From Branchiostoma floridae (Eukaryota > Chordata > Leptocardii > Amphioxiformes > Branchiostomatidae), in contig NC_049982.1 of NCBI RefSeq assembly GCF_000003815.2, positions 30,873,869 through 30,909,470 on the forward strand: DNA of 35,602 nt, written 5' to 3'. Positions within the stretch are counted from its first letter, which is position 1. Each line of letters begins with the position of its first letter. The position numbers and the translations under genes are program-made. Under the pieces are notes generated by a model. It saw only the letters and a program-made list of their open reading frames with translations. It was not told where the DNA came from and ran no database searches. Shown here one piece after another: positions 1 to 22,330 of the stretch.

Positions 1-22
1 GCTTGTTTGTGTGACATCAGTG

Positions 23-207
23 TGTCAAATGTGTGTGTGTGTGTTTTTGTGTACGTGTGCGTGTGTGCGTGCATGTAGGTATGTGTGTGTGTGTCTACGT
101 ATGTGTGTGTTTATGTGTGTTTGTTTGTGTGTGTGTATGTATGTGTGTGTGTGTGCGTGTATGTTTGCGTGTGCGTGTGCGTGTGTGTGTGTGTGTGTGT
201 TTGTGCG
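23..207. repeat. (GT)n-rich microsatellite
   Basis: An interrupted GT/TG run with scattered A, C and T. It lies beyond exon 5 of FUOM copy A, in the presumed last intron. The sequence after it (about 205-330) is recognisably similar to 27655-27780 in copy B, so this is part of the duplicated block. Open frames here are low-complexity artefacts. Confidence 0.9.
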
Positions 208-367
208 CCAATGTCCACTCTGCAGTTTCTACATACTCTGCCAGGGGAGCAATTTCTGTATGTTCATTCAAGAGGAGGTGAAATCTCAGTTGTCTCTGAT
301 TGCCTTATTTATTCAGGATAATTCCAACAGATAAACATTTACACTTGAATGTGATTGACTGTCTTAC

Positions 368-441
368 CCTGTGGCCACCACTGCAAACGCTTTCTTGGCT
401 CTCTCATAGAACTCAGACTGCTGAACTTTCCTCAGTTCGCC
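368..441 (-). CDS. FUOM: FUOM-A exon 5
   Basis: 74 nt ending two bases into a Gly codon, donor GTAAGA. The second half (FYERAKKAFAVVATG) is identical to copy B in protein and nearly so in DNA, while the first eight residues differ at most positions. Confidence 0.94.
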
Positions 442-1717
442 CTAAACATTAAGAAGATATCAGTTTTTCATCTCCTCATCTTACTTGTTACTACTAGTAT
501 GCAAATTTGCAATTTTTAAGTGATGACAAGGTTGATACTTTGTTGGCTGGACACAAGTAAATTTGGATAAATTCAGCAAAATTATAAATTAAAAAGAAAG
601 ATTTTCAATCTAAGAGACAATACGAGAGGCGATCAATAAGTTCTCGGCCCCACCAAGAAATAATAGGCACAACTTAAATTTTCAGGCACGACTTCATAGC
701 ATGAAGCCTTTTATCAATATCCTCCAAATTTCAAATCATTGCAGTCATTACTTTCCAGGCATTCGTTTTTTGAAAAGTAGAAGGTAAGTGGCGAAAAAAA
801 CAAGTGTGAATTGTGATCAGACATGTGTGGGTCGAGTTCCCCATGTCATAAATTTTTATCATCAACAGAAGACATTGTCAAAATGTTTGATAATAAGTCT
901 CTTCCTATTTCAAGCAGAAAGAATTGGATGCCTGACTTCCAGCACCGCAAGTTGACCCACACACCTCAGGTCGCAGCTCAATTGTCCATGTTTTTTGTCC
1001 TTCTCCCTTATCTAACGTTACTGGCGCCTGCAAGTAATGATCACACTAATTTGAATTTTGGTACACATTCATGTAAGACTTTATACTTGACATGTATGCT
1101 TCGCAATCTGAGCTGTACTTATTTCTGGGACTTATTTATCACCCCTCGTACAAACCATTACTTACATTGTTGCCTGCCTCTATCAGCTTATCTTTGTATG
1201 TGTCCCACACAGGTGTCTCCAGTCCATTCGTCTTGTCTGCATCTACAAGGTCCATCACAGCTGCCTGCAGCAATAGGGGGTGCCATATATTATGCAGATG
1301 AGTTCATGTGGAGCATGACATAAATTATGCAAATAAGTAAGCATCAGCATGGACATGGATATTTGACACTCATATGTGCACCAGGTAAGCTTTACACAAA
1401 ATTTATTTTTCAATCAGTGCAACTAAAATGAAGTAATCAATGCCACAGTAAATAAAAGAATTATCAAGAATATGCAAATGCAAAAATTCTGCTGCAATAC
1501 CAAGGAAAGCTAACAGGGGGCCCAAAATCTACCTTGACATTCGTGCCAGACTGTGCACCATACATTATATAACCACATCTACTCACATACCAAACGTCGT
1601 CCCAAAACATCCAGAGGTTCTTTTAAGTTATCATTATTCCAGAACTACAAAACACACATACACACACATGCACACACATGCACACACAAACACACACACA
1701 CACACACACGCACACAG

Positions 1718-1748
<31 letters not shown>

Positions 1749-1785
1749 TACACACACACACACACACATTATATACTTAGTACAT

Positions 1786-1838
<53 letters not shown>

Positions 1839-3655
1839 AACACACGCAAAGAAAATCTTTCCAAAGCTAAACCTATACCCACCAGCAAATTCGCATCAAA
1901 AATAGAATAACAGTATATTTTATATGTAGAGTCTACTGATGTTGTACAATGTCATTATCATTCAATATTTCATTTACATGTATACTTTATTGCATAATGA
2001 AAAGTAAGATATGCTCACTTCATATTCCTTCTTCAGTGGCAGGAGTTGCAGAACTGCCTCCAACAGGTCAGGAATACAGTGTCCTGATTTGTGCCAAAAA
2101 AAAAACACAAGACATCGCCATTGTGGTTAGGGTAGTTGAGGATCAAAAGCTTTTCTTGCGTAAGGCACGACTTCCACCTATCCGCACAGGTGCAAAAATG
2201 GGTACCTGACTTCGGTTGGAGAGGTCAAAGAAAGAAAGTGGTAGAAAGAAAAGGCTCTGTCTTCGGGTCTACCGAAAGTGCGAAAAGGAACGAAAAGAAA
2301 CGAAAAGGAACGAAAAGGTTCCTTTTCGCTCCTTTTCGTTCCTTTTCGCACTTTCGGTACACCTCTGTCTTCCTCTACCGTACCATAGACACAATGTATA
2401 ACTATAAGAACCCACTACACATACTGCCTCAATAAGATTTACTTTTCAGGAATAATGAAACAACATTGTTAGGAAAAGACATTGAAAATATTATACAGAC
2501 ATTTTAGGGACATATTTTATGACAGAAACCTTGACCAAAGTAAATACACAGTATTTATGATATTCGATATGTTGAAAGTGACTGTGTGATTTACGAAAAA
2601 GAACATACAACTTATATGCTGTGTGCACATGTAACTATTGGTATTGGAAGTTTAAAAGAGTAGTTATGCCATACCATCTGCTCTCACTTCGATTGGTCCA
2701 CTGTTACAGATGGAGCTGGCCGGGAAATTTGCATCACCAAAAACTGTGAGGGGAGGGAACATGTACAGGGATAAGTCATAACCGATGAGGTTCTGCATGC
2801 GGTGGATCCTTGCAATGCTTATATGGGATTTAGTAAAGTTTTTAGAAAATTATGCTTTCTTGCAAATTGCAGAATTCAACACTATCATTATCAAAAATGT
2901 ACACGGTTCACATTTTCTATGACCACCATTGACCAATCACTCCCTTTCATTCAAATTTGTAAGCTATTGTTCTAATGCACACTTCTTCAAACTTACGCCG
3001 AAAGCCAAATGCATGTTAAGAGAGATTCTATCAAAGTTGGCCAGCAAATTTTGCCCGTCAAAATGCAGGAAATAGCGCTTCAATTTTTTTCCGGGGGTGC
3101 ATGTCCCCGGACCCCCCTAGGCAGCTTGCGCCCTTGGTGCGATTCTTGCGCCTGCGGCGCTTGATGGCCCCAAAGTATTAAGACCTAGAGTATTAAACCT
3201 ATAATACCAGCATGCAGGTCAAAGGTCACTCTACTTGCCAAACATATATCCGTAAATTTCGCCTAAGCGTTAAACGAATTCTAGATATGCAAACGAAATG
3301 TAACTTTAAGTTGGTAGAATAAATCTTTGCGTTGTAACGCTAGTTCAACTTTATCCGCAGGGTAACCTATATCCGTTCCTTAAAATAAAACGAATATTTA
3401 GGGATATCAAGTTGACGGACGATAGCTGCAAACTACAATAGTTTGAACATATTACAACTTGAAACCACCATCCATCGACTTGATATCCCTTCATACCGTT
3501 TGGGTAAACACAACGAATAAAGGTTACCTTGCAGATAAAGGTGAACTAGCGTTACTAAATATCACAGACGTACCTATTTCGTCGCCATGGCCCATACGGG
3601 CGAGCACGAACAACAACTCTGGGGACAGGATACGAGGGATGCCTTTTAGGACCAT
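368..3655 (-). CDS. FUOM: Fucose mutarotase, copy A (exons 1-5, 3' end outside window)
   Basis: RbsD/FucU-family fucose mutarotase, which interconverts alpha- and beta-L-fucose in the cytosol and feeds fucose salvage. Minus-strand exons are 3655-3574, 2743-2675, 2083-2019, 1264-1166 and 441-368, all with GT/AG borders and matching phases. They give 129 codons plus two bases. Family hallmarks in order: start MVLKGIPRILSPELL, then MGHGDEI with the His and Asp of the active-site region, NFPASSIC, IEVRADG, LLEAVLQLLPL, TPVWDTY and FYERAKKAFAVVATG. The expected last exon (ETALYGN...) is not in the first 367 bases, so it lies off the window. The start codon sits 9 bases from an N gap, so the 5' UTR and promoter are missing. 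Compared with copy B and with what I know of bacterial and mammalian FUOM, the usual LDTY/LDSY segment is changed to LKKEY and shortened by two codons, and RFxFYER has become QSEFYER. The frame is intact, so it may be functional. Family call very secure; activity unknown. Confidence 0.93.
1166..1264 (-). CDS. FUOM: FUOM-A exon 4
   Basis: 99 nt, phase 0 at both ends. Acceptor CTGCAG, donor GTAAGT. Encodes AAVMDLVDADKTNGLETPVW then DTYKDKLIEAGNN. About 12 of 33 residues differ from copy B. Confidence 0.94.
1643..1848. repeat. (CA)n microsatellite in FUOM-A intron 3
   Basis: Two long CA tracts separated by a short non-repeat stretch. A shorter CA tract sits in the same intron of copy B (29666-29705), so the microsatellite predates the duplication and has expanded here. 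Confidence 0.9.
2019..2083 (-). CDS. FUOM: FUOM-A exon 3
   Basis: 65 nt from acceptor CAG to donor GTGAGC. Encodes HCIPDLLEAVLQLLPL then KKEYE. It is two codons shorter than copy B exon 3 (71 nt), and the conserved Leu-Asp-Thr-Tyr is lost. Confidence 0.92.
2105..2185 (+). repeat. Degenerate tRNA-derived SINE fragment
   Basis: The stretch around GTGGTTAGGGTAGTTGAGGA and the following AGGCACGACTTCCA match the better preserved SINE at 29938-30075 in the equivalent intron of FUOM-B, so it was inserted before the duplication. Confidence 0.5.
2270..2359. repeat. Long near-perfect hairpin built of GGAACGAAAA-like decamers
   Basis: Two 41-base arms (2270-2310 and 2319-2359) pair with one or two mismatches across an 8-base loop. 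The arms begin TACCGAAAGTGCG and contain tandem CGAAAAGGAA decamers. It lies in FUOM-A intron 2 with no counterpart in copy B. Confidence 0.92.
2675..2743 (-). CDS. FUOM: FUOM-A exon 2
   Basis: 69 nt, phase 1 in and phase 1 out. Acceptor CTCACAG, donor GTATGG. Encodes VFGDANFPASSICNSGPIEV then RAD; the next Gly codon is split with exon 3. Confidence 0.95.
3085..3175. repeat. GC-rich dispersed repeat segment
   Basis: A GC-rich block in an AT-rich intron 1 of FUOM-A. It has a small inverted repeat around CCGGGGGTGCATGTCCCCGG followed by GCGCC/GGCGC-rich sequence. It looks like part of a dispersed element; class unknown. Confidence 0.35.
3337..3552. mobile_element. 216-bp fold-back MITE with TA target duplication (family M1)
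   Basis: Termini ACGCTAGTTCAACTTTATCC and its inverted counterpart pair over about 41 bp with few mismatches. A second internal inverted pair surrounds TAGGGATATCAAGT / ACTTGATATCCCT. TA flanks both ends (3335-3336 and 3553-3554). The equivalent place in FUOM-B (about 34655-34670) lacks it and carries a single TA, giving an empty site. The right end is about 20 bp from the exon 1 donor. Tc1/mariner-like by TA preference; it encodes no transposase. Confidence 0.9.
3574..3655 (-). CDS. FUOM: FUOM-A exon 1
   Basis: Codes 27 residues plus one base, from ATG at 3655 to donor GTACGT at 3573-3568. It carries the MGHGDEI motif. It differs from copy B exon 1 by one missing Val codon and two silent changes only. 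Confidence 0.95.
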
Positions 3656-3663
3656 CTTCAAAA

Positions 3664-3763
3664 NNNNNNNNNNNNNNNNNNNNNNNNNNNNNNNNNNNNN
3701 NNNNNNNNNNNNNNNNNNNNNNNNNNNNNNNNNNNNNNNNNNNNNNNNNNNNNNNNNNNNNNN
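3664..3763. other. Assembly gap (100 N)
   Basis: Exactly 100 N directly upstream of the FUOM-A start codon. The true length is probably unknown. It hides the 5' UTR and promoter of copy A. Confidence 0.97.
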
Positions 3764-5210
3764 AGAAAAACAGCAAGCAAGTTTTATGGATGACCTCGAT
3801 ACAGACTGAAAAAGATTATGAGATAGGGCTAAAAAAAACAACATCGGTAACAAACACAAGATGATTCAAAATAGACACCACAAACGTTGTAAAAAAATTC
3901 AACTGACAAACTAGAGATTAACTGTTAGTATGTGCAGTCACACATACATACATGGTCGTCTTTAATTAAAAAAAAATGCCAGGTGAAAGTTTAGCTAGGT
4001 CATGTCAAAGGCAGGTGTGAACATATTCTCCACTTTCACACTTCCCTTAGATGTAAAGACGGAATATCATCTACATCTACATGTACATTGCTGTACCCCC
4101 AAATGGACCCGCATATCCAAGTACATTTGGAAGGTTTGTAATGGTTTTCGTTAGTTGGGTGTCTGGTGATGGTGAAGGTCAATTTTGGGCCCCTGTTGGT
4201 TGATCTTGGTACTGCAGCAGCACGTTTTGTGCTATATCTTTGCACCTGGAATTGATGTGGCGTTGATTTTTATGTGGTTGGTAGTTGTAAAGTGGACTCT
4301 TATTTGGTTTTAATTTTGGCCTTCTAGCTGCGTGGATCTGCAATGTTGTTTGTTTTGTCGGTGTTTGATGTTCAGGCAAATAACTTAAAAACCTGCAGCT
4401 GTGGATGGGTTGCGATGATATTTGTAACATGGTTAGGTGTTGTGATCCTGATCTTTTCTAAGAACTTTTTGGCCTCCTAGTCCTGTTGATTTTAAGTAAA
4501 CTTGTTTGAAAAACCTTAGGACGGCTTGCAAAGCTCAAATGCTGCAGGCCGGACCAGGAACGGGTGAATCGTACCTCCTCGCATACCGGGGTAACATATG
4601 ATGACGGCATCCAAAGAATGTCCCCGCCAAAAGCCCACCGTCACAAAAACCCAACCGACCTCTATACAAACACTGAATATTTCACGGAGGTTTGAGATCT
4701 ACGAACTCTTGTTCAGCTTTTTTGTTTGTTTTGTATTTCATATTTTGTAGGTCATATGATAGCTCTATATGTACATGACAACGTATGTCAGCGTCCCCCT
4801 AATGTAGTTAACATAGTTTTTCTCATAATTCCACCAGGTGTCATTATACCTCCACCTCAAAAAACGTTCTTCTCAAGATTGTCTTCAACACCTAAATATC
4901 TGAATTGTATTACATTTAAGATATTTAACATTCGATGTTCAAGACAATCTTGGGAAGACCTCTATACTAGTGTTTTTGAGATGGTGGTATAATGACACCT
5001 GGTGGAATTATGAAAATGTATGTTCTACTACTTATGAGTTATGCAGTGGCTTGAACGCCATCTTTTTTTTTACCGAAGCTCAATTCCTTGTGTGTTTACA
5101 GACTAGCATACCCAGCCACTCTATACATTCGAACTATTCCTGTCAGAATAGATCAAGCATTACACGAAGGTGCTTCACAAGACAAGAGGTGTGATTTTTG
5201 CTTAACTCAC
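3764..5210. other. Non-coding stretch between FUOM-A and the X-box exon
   Basis: No convincing coding exon seen. Bases 3800-3880 resemble 6318-6400. Bases 4030-4250 have a repeat-like look (CATCTACATCTACATGTACA). A fold-back element at 4824-5012 is listed separately. If the first exon at 5211-5370 has further exons on the minus strand, they would be here or further left; I could not find one. Confidence 0.6.
4824..5012. mobile_element. 189-bp palindromic fold-back element (MITE-like)
   Basis: The left end CATAATTCCACCAGGTGTCA is matched inversely at the right end, and the pairing continues about 60 bp through the AAGACAATCTT segment with small indels. No coding capacity. Target duplication not clear. 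Confidence 0.85.
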
Positions 5211-5370
5211 CTGTAAAAATCCACTCAGAAACGTTTGTCAGACGACGTTTAACCCAGCAGTCGTCCAGAAATCTGCTGCGCACCTGCCCGAGAGGCAATG
5301 TGTAATGTAATCCTCCCTTCCTTTTGTTTTTAACCGTGACGTGCGTAGCTTTCTCCATACCTGACGCCAT
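5211..5370 (-). CDS. Unassigned first coding exon (53 codons + 1 base)
   Basis: The minus-strand frame starts MASGMEKATHVTVKNKRKGG, continues LHYTLPLGQVRSRFLDDCW then VKRRLTNVSEWIFT, and ends at a strong donor GTGAGT (5210-5205). An in-frame ATG exists 12 codons upstream at 5406, but it overlaps the X-box, so the ATG at 5370 is preferred. Composition is protein-like: varied, basic, with a DDCW segment and no low complexity. I do not recognise the family. No second exon was found within about 1.4 kb downstream. The donor phase (one base into a codon) would also fit the phase-1 acceptor of FUOM-A exon 2, so an alternative first exon cannot be excluded, though that would drop the GHGD motif. It could also be a stranded gene fragment. 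Confidence 0.5.
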
Positions 5371-5382
5371 GACATTGACATT

Positions 5383-5395
5383 GTAACCTAGCAAC
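5383..5395 (-). promoter_or_regulatory. Perfect RFX X-box
   Basis: GTAACCTAGCAAC fits GTNRCC-N-RGYAAC at every constrained position. It lies 13 bases upstream of the preferred ATG of the unassigned exon. RFX X-boxes mark promoters of many ciliary genes. One 13-bp match can occur by chance, but the position supports it. Confidence 0.55.
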
Positions 5396-7775
5396 TGTCT
5401 ATGCAAGGATACGCCCCGAAGGGCCTGTATAGCAGGAGTTTTGCTGGGCCTTTTGTGGTTTGAAAATATACGTGCTGTTTACCCGATTACTCATCAGTTT
5501 TAATTAAATACGGTCTCTAAAAGTCTGTAAGCAACCTGGTACAATTACAACTGATAAAAAATAGAAAACAATACGGCTTCACCAAAAATAGAGGTTAAAA
5601 AATCTGCGGTTGAGGCTAAAATAAATAGGTGTCAGGTACGTTGTGCCGAATCCAAGATGGCCTTCGTTCATTTAATGTTGTATGTCTAGATCTTTCTTGT
5701 CTTGTGTTGTCATGCCTTGCTTTCGTTATGTTTTCTCTGTGACGTGACCTAAACAGTTGATTCTTTTACCGAATTTTGTACAGTTTTTTCGCAGATTTTG
5801 CATATATTAATATATCGTCTAATCGGTACTACAAGAAAGGGTCATTGACTGCCATTTGTATCCCACCTTGCTTAACAAAATGTTGTGCAGAAATGACTGT
5901 AACAAACATTACCATTGTTCGATGATTTCTAAGCTTTCTATCTGACCTGGTGCAAAAATGCTGACCACTTTTTAAATGTCCCTAGGGACGCCCACTTTAT
6001 ATCTAAATGGTGTAGCCAAGGATTTTAATCATTTCGAAGAAAAAGGGTAAAGTTGACTGTTGTAACAACGTTACCGTAACGTTTTTTTTTATCTGCCCTG
6101 CAATACATTACCAATGGGTAAGAAAATAATAAGTTCCCATTTTTGGCTATGGTGAAAAGAGGAATTTTCCTAAACAATCAAATAGTTTTACCTGAAAATA
6201 AGCCGATACATTTCAATGAGAACGAGTGTGAAGTGTGTTGACATCTGCCCTCATTTGTGGCTGAATATAATTATCATAGTTTCTCGGTGGGTATACTTTT
6301 ATCGATAGCATTCTCTTTAGACTATAAAAATAATGAGACAGGGCGAAAAAAACAAGCTCGGTAAAAAAAAAAAAGATGGCTAAATTTTCGAAATAGACAA
6401 GGGTGATGCTTGACGCCGATCACAGCAGTTCCAGTACGCATTGCTAGATGGCGCTTTTGATCCATGAGAATAAGGTTTTAATTTAACATTGAATAGCCGC
6501 CATTCTAAAAACACTGACTAGGTGATTCTTTTTATTCATGAAGGTAAAGTCATTATAGCAGATGTGTATTTTAAAATTGTTAGAAATATCTGTCCTTGGT
6601 GCTGAACACTATCAAAATACAGACTTACTTGTCTTTGGTGTTGAAGGCCGCATATATTTAACTACAGCCACACCTGTCCTTGGTGCAGAAGACTACCCGC
6701 AGACATCTACACCTGCCATATCTGCTGAACACAGGACAAATCAACCGCATTTAGAACATTCGCCTTGTGGCCTAATGGTTACTCTTTTGTCGTAGGTTTG
6801 TATCCCCTGACATGCCATAATGTCATGCCCTTGGGAAAGACACTTCATACGACTTACTTCACTTCACTTTGGCGGAAATGAATTAACATATTTCTTTCGG
6901 TCAGGGACGTCCCTTGGAATGGATGTCAAATAAAAGTCCCATGTTTGAGGAGAGCTACGCATTGAGCACGTTAAAGAATCCACCGCATCTATGAAGTCCT
7001 TCCCGGTTTGAGGGGATAATTCCATGATTGTCTATATGGGATGAGAGCAGCCTTCGGAACCCCTGCTTCTCCTATTGGGTCAGTTAGTCTTCACTATTAG
7101 TGAGCAATTGAGATGGCCTCAATCATGATGTTTCTGACAGTTACAATAAAACCCGTAACCTTGAAGTGTCCTTCAGGTCACATCTTGAAGTAATCTTCGG
7201 TATTTTTTGCTACGTGGTGACCATTAGTGAAAAAAGAGAGAAAAAAACAATCCGGCCAGCATTGAAACAGCTTCCGGTGCTGTACTTATTTAGGTACGGT
7301 CCCGATTGGGAAAAGGGGCTTTGTCGGGCAGTTTATTACAGGCTTTTTTCTTGGGGGGGGGGGGGGGGGGTACCTTTGGGTGTGGCCCTTGGGAAACCTT
7401 GCGGGTCACGGGGTATTTTGGGGACTTAAATATATTAAAATTAACACGGGACCCGGGGATACCTAGATGCATGTGAGGACACGAAAATACTCGATAGTCC
7501 ACCGTAACAAGATTTAATCCTCAGAATCGGGCCGGAGCTACAACCCCTACGGGCATCGGTGCAATTAGGACCGAAGTCTAAAGGGGGCGTGCCCTTTGTT
7601 GTTGTTCGCCTACCAAGAGAAACAATCCAAAGCAAGGACGTTGTACAACATTGTATAACTTTTTAGAAAAGTAGACGCTATATTGTTAAAATTCCAATCA
7701 TTGTTTAAGGTATGCATTACGATGTATCCTTGTAATAGATCAGCTAAGATCGTTATACACCAAATTGTAAATGCT
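5396..7775. other. Intergenic region, AT-rich with repeat fragments
   Basis: No gene seen. Bases 6318-6400 are similar to 3800-3880. Bases 6590-6720 hold imperfect direct repeats around CTTGGTGCTGAA/CTTGGTGCAGAA. A SINE at 6762-7145 is listed separately. A run of about 17 G at 7353-7370 is followed by GC-rich sequence to about 7600. Confidence 0.6.
6762..7145 (+). repeat. tRNA-derived SINE with long body
   Basis: The head has degenerate pol III boxes (A-like TGGCCTAATGGT, B-like GGTTTGTATCCC). It is followed by CCCTTGGGAAAGACACTT, the same tail motif as the SINE at 14309, then a body with CCCATGTTTGAGGAGAG and GCACGTTAAAGAA. Old and mutated. Confidence 0.65.
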
Positions 7776-7783
7776 TATATAAA
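7776..7783 (+). promoter_or_regulatory. Candidate TATA box of the SLC6 gene
   Basis: TATATAAA followed about 35 bp later by an initiator-like TCATCC (A at 7811). That would give a 5' UTR of about 154 nt with no need for an upstream exon. Inferred only. Confidence 0.4.
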
Positions 7784-7964
7784 TTTGTATGATGTTTACG
7801 AAATGGTCTCATCCGCCCCAATGACAGGCACCCTGCAGTGTCATACCAAATTTGGTGTCCTCAAACAAACGAATTCGAATGTGCTGTAAAATACGTATAC
7901 ACGGCACCTGTACACAAACTGTGCAGCAAATCTTTGCTAGAGAATCAAGTCCTGTGTTCCAACG

Positions 7965-21223
<13,259 letters not shown>

Positions 21224-21298
21224 GTTCGTAAATAGTTTCATCAGGTTGGTAGATTACTACATACAGTAAGTTTCGTCAAAATTGTACTCACTTCCAAC

Positions 21299-21328
21299 GT
21301 TTTGATGTCTATCAGACACCATCATCAG
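21299..21328 (-). ncRNA. Hammerhead-like motif b
   Basis: Minus strand: intact CTGATGA, stem II GGTGTC/GACATC with loop TGATA (six pairs, one G-U), then AAAAC in place of GAAAC. The G-to-A at the core fits CpG decay, so cleavage is doubtful. Confidence 0.5.
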
Positions 21329-21544
21329 GGTTAGAATTACTGGGTCTTTTTCCTCCTGTTACTTATAGCCGATGTAGCAACAGACAAACACGTGGGATAA
21401 AAGAGGCTGCCTGAATCAGAAAGTCATTAACAGAGACGAGGGGGGATACAAGCTGAGCCATGTTTGGGACGGCATTCTTGCTGCTGTAGCGCCGCCTACA
21501 TCGGCTACAAGTAGCAGCAAGAAACAGACCCAGTCGTTCTAACC

Positions 21545-21574
21545 CTGATGATGGTGTCTTATAGACATCTAAAT
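21545..21574 (+). ncRNA. Hammerhead-like motif c
   Basis: Plus strand: intact CTGATGA, stem II GGTGTC/GACATC with loop TTATA, then TAAAT in place of GAAAC. Inverted partner of motif b. Confidence 0.45.
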
Positions 21575-21701
21575 GTTGGAAGTGAGTACAATTCTGGTTG
21601 TATTTTTATATTTCAGCCATACATAGTATGGTGAAATATATTGTATTCGTAATGTTTCTTTCTTTCTTTCTTCTTTCTCCTGTCAAATCTTCAAAGTGAT
21701 T

Positions 21702-22330
21702 CATCTCCGTCGTTCCTGGACCGAATGACCTGAAATTTGGCACAGGGGTAGAATGGGCCAATACCTTGATGCTTTTTTCTCAGTTTTTTCATATCTGCCT
21801 CTAAAATGATTTTATTGAGATTTTTTTGGTCAATTTTAGACCAAAACTGTATATTTTGGCCCCTGTACCCTGGTATTACAACCAAATGAGCTGAAATTTG
21901 ACAGAGATGTGCCCCCATATAAATTCGATAACACTTTTGGTGTACAGTACAGCAAAATGCTTATTTTTGCGATTTTTTTTACCAATTTTTGACCAAAAAA
22001 GGACACTTTTGGCTCCTGTACCTTGGTATTGCAACCGAATGAGCTGAAATTTGACACAGATGTGCCTTGATAATACCTTCATATAAATTCAATAACACTT
22101 TTGGTGTACAGTGCAACAAAAGGCTTATTTTTTGCGATTTTTGGCCAATTTTTGACCAAAAAAGGACACTTTTGGCTCCTGTACCCTGGTATTACAATTA
22201 AATGACCTGAAATTTGGTATAGATAGGCATTAGATACTTGGTAACAAGATTCAAGTCAAATTTTTGACATAAACAACTTTAAAATGATTAATTTTGGCAC
22301 TTTTCTGAGGGGAAATTTGTTTTCTTTTGG
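21702..22330. repeat. Tandem repeat of about 155-165 bp, three to four units
   Basis: Units start near 21859, 22012 and 22175 with CTGTACC(C/T)TGGTATT, then TGA(G/C)CTGAAATTTG, then GACCAAAAAAGGACACTTTT. A diverged first unit lies at 21702-21858. Confidence 0.88.

Larger units (their letters stand above)
21276..21598. repeat. Inverted-repeat element with two hammerhead-like cores
   Basis: About 65 bp at 21279-21345 is repeated inverted at 21530-21597 (ATTGTACTCACTTCCAAC / GTTGGAAGTGAGTACAAT). Each arm contains CTGATGATGGTGTC. It begins about 55 nt after the SLC6 stop, so it may be in the 3' UTR. Confidence 0.88.

Noticed and set aside
11-334. Open frames rich in Val/Cys in the GT tract (also in CA tracts near 1650, 9800, 13000 and 26760)
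   Set aside because: Microsatellite translations with no protein-like composition.
823-1323. 166-codon plus-strand frame
   Set aside because: It overlaps FUOM-A exon 4 on the opposite strand and shows no family features; the minus-strand exon explains the conservation.
3459-3859. Frames across the first N gap
   Set aside because: They run through unknown bases; the real signal is FUOM-A exon 1 on the minus strand, and the plus-strand part is MITE sequence.
4036-4430. Two overlapping minus-strand frames considered as further exons of the X-box gene
   Set aside because: No splice borders in phase, repeat-like composition, no recognisable domain.
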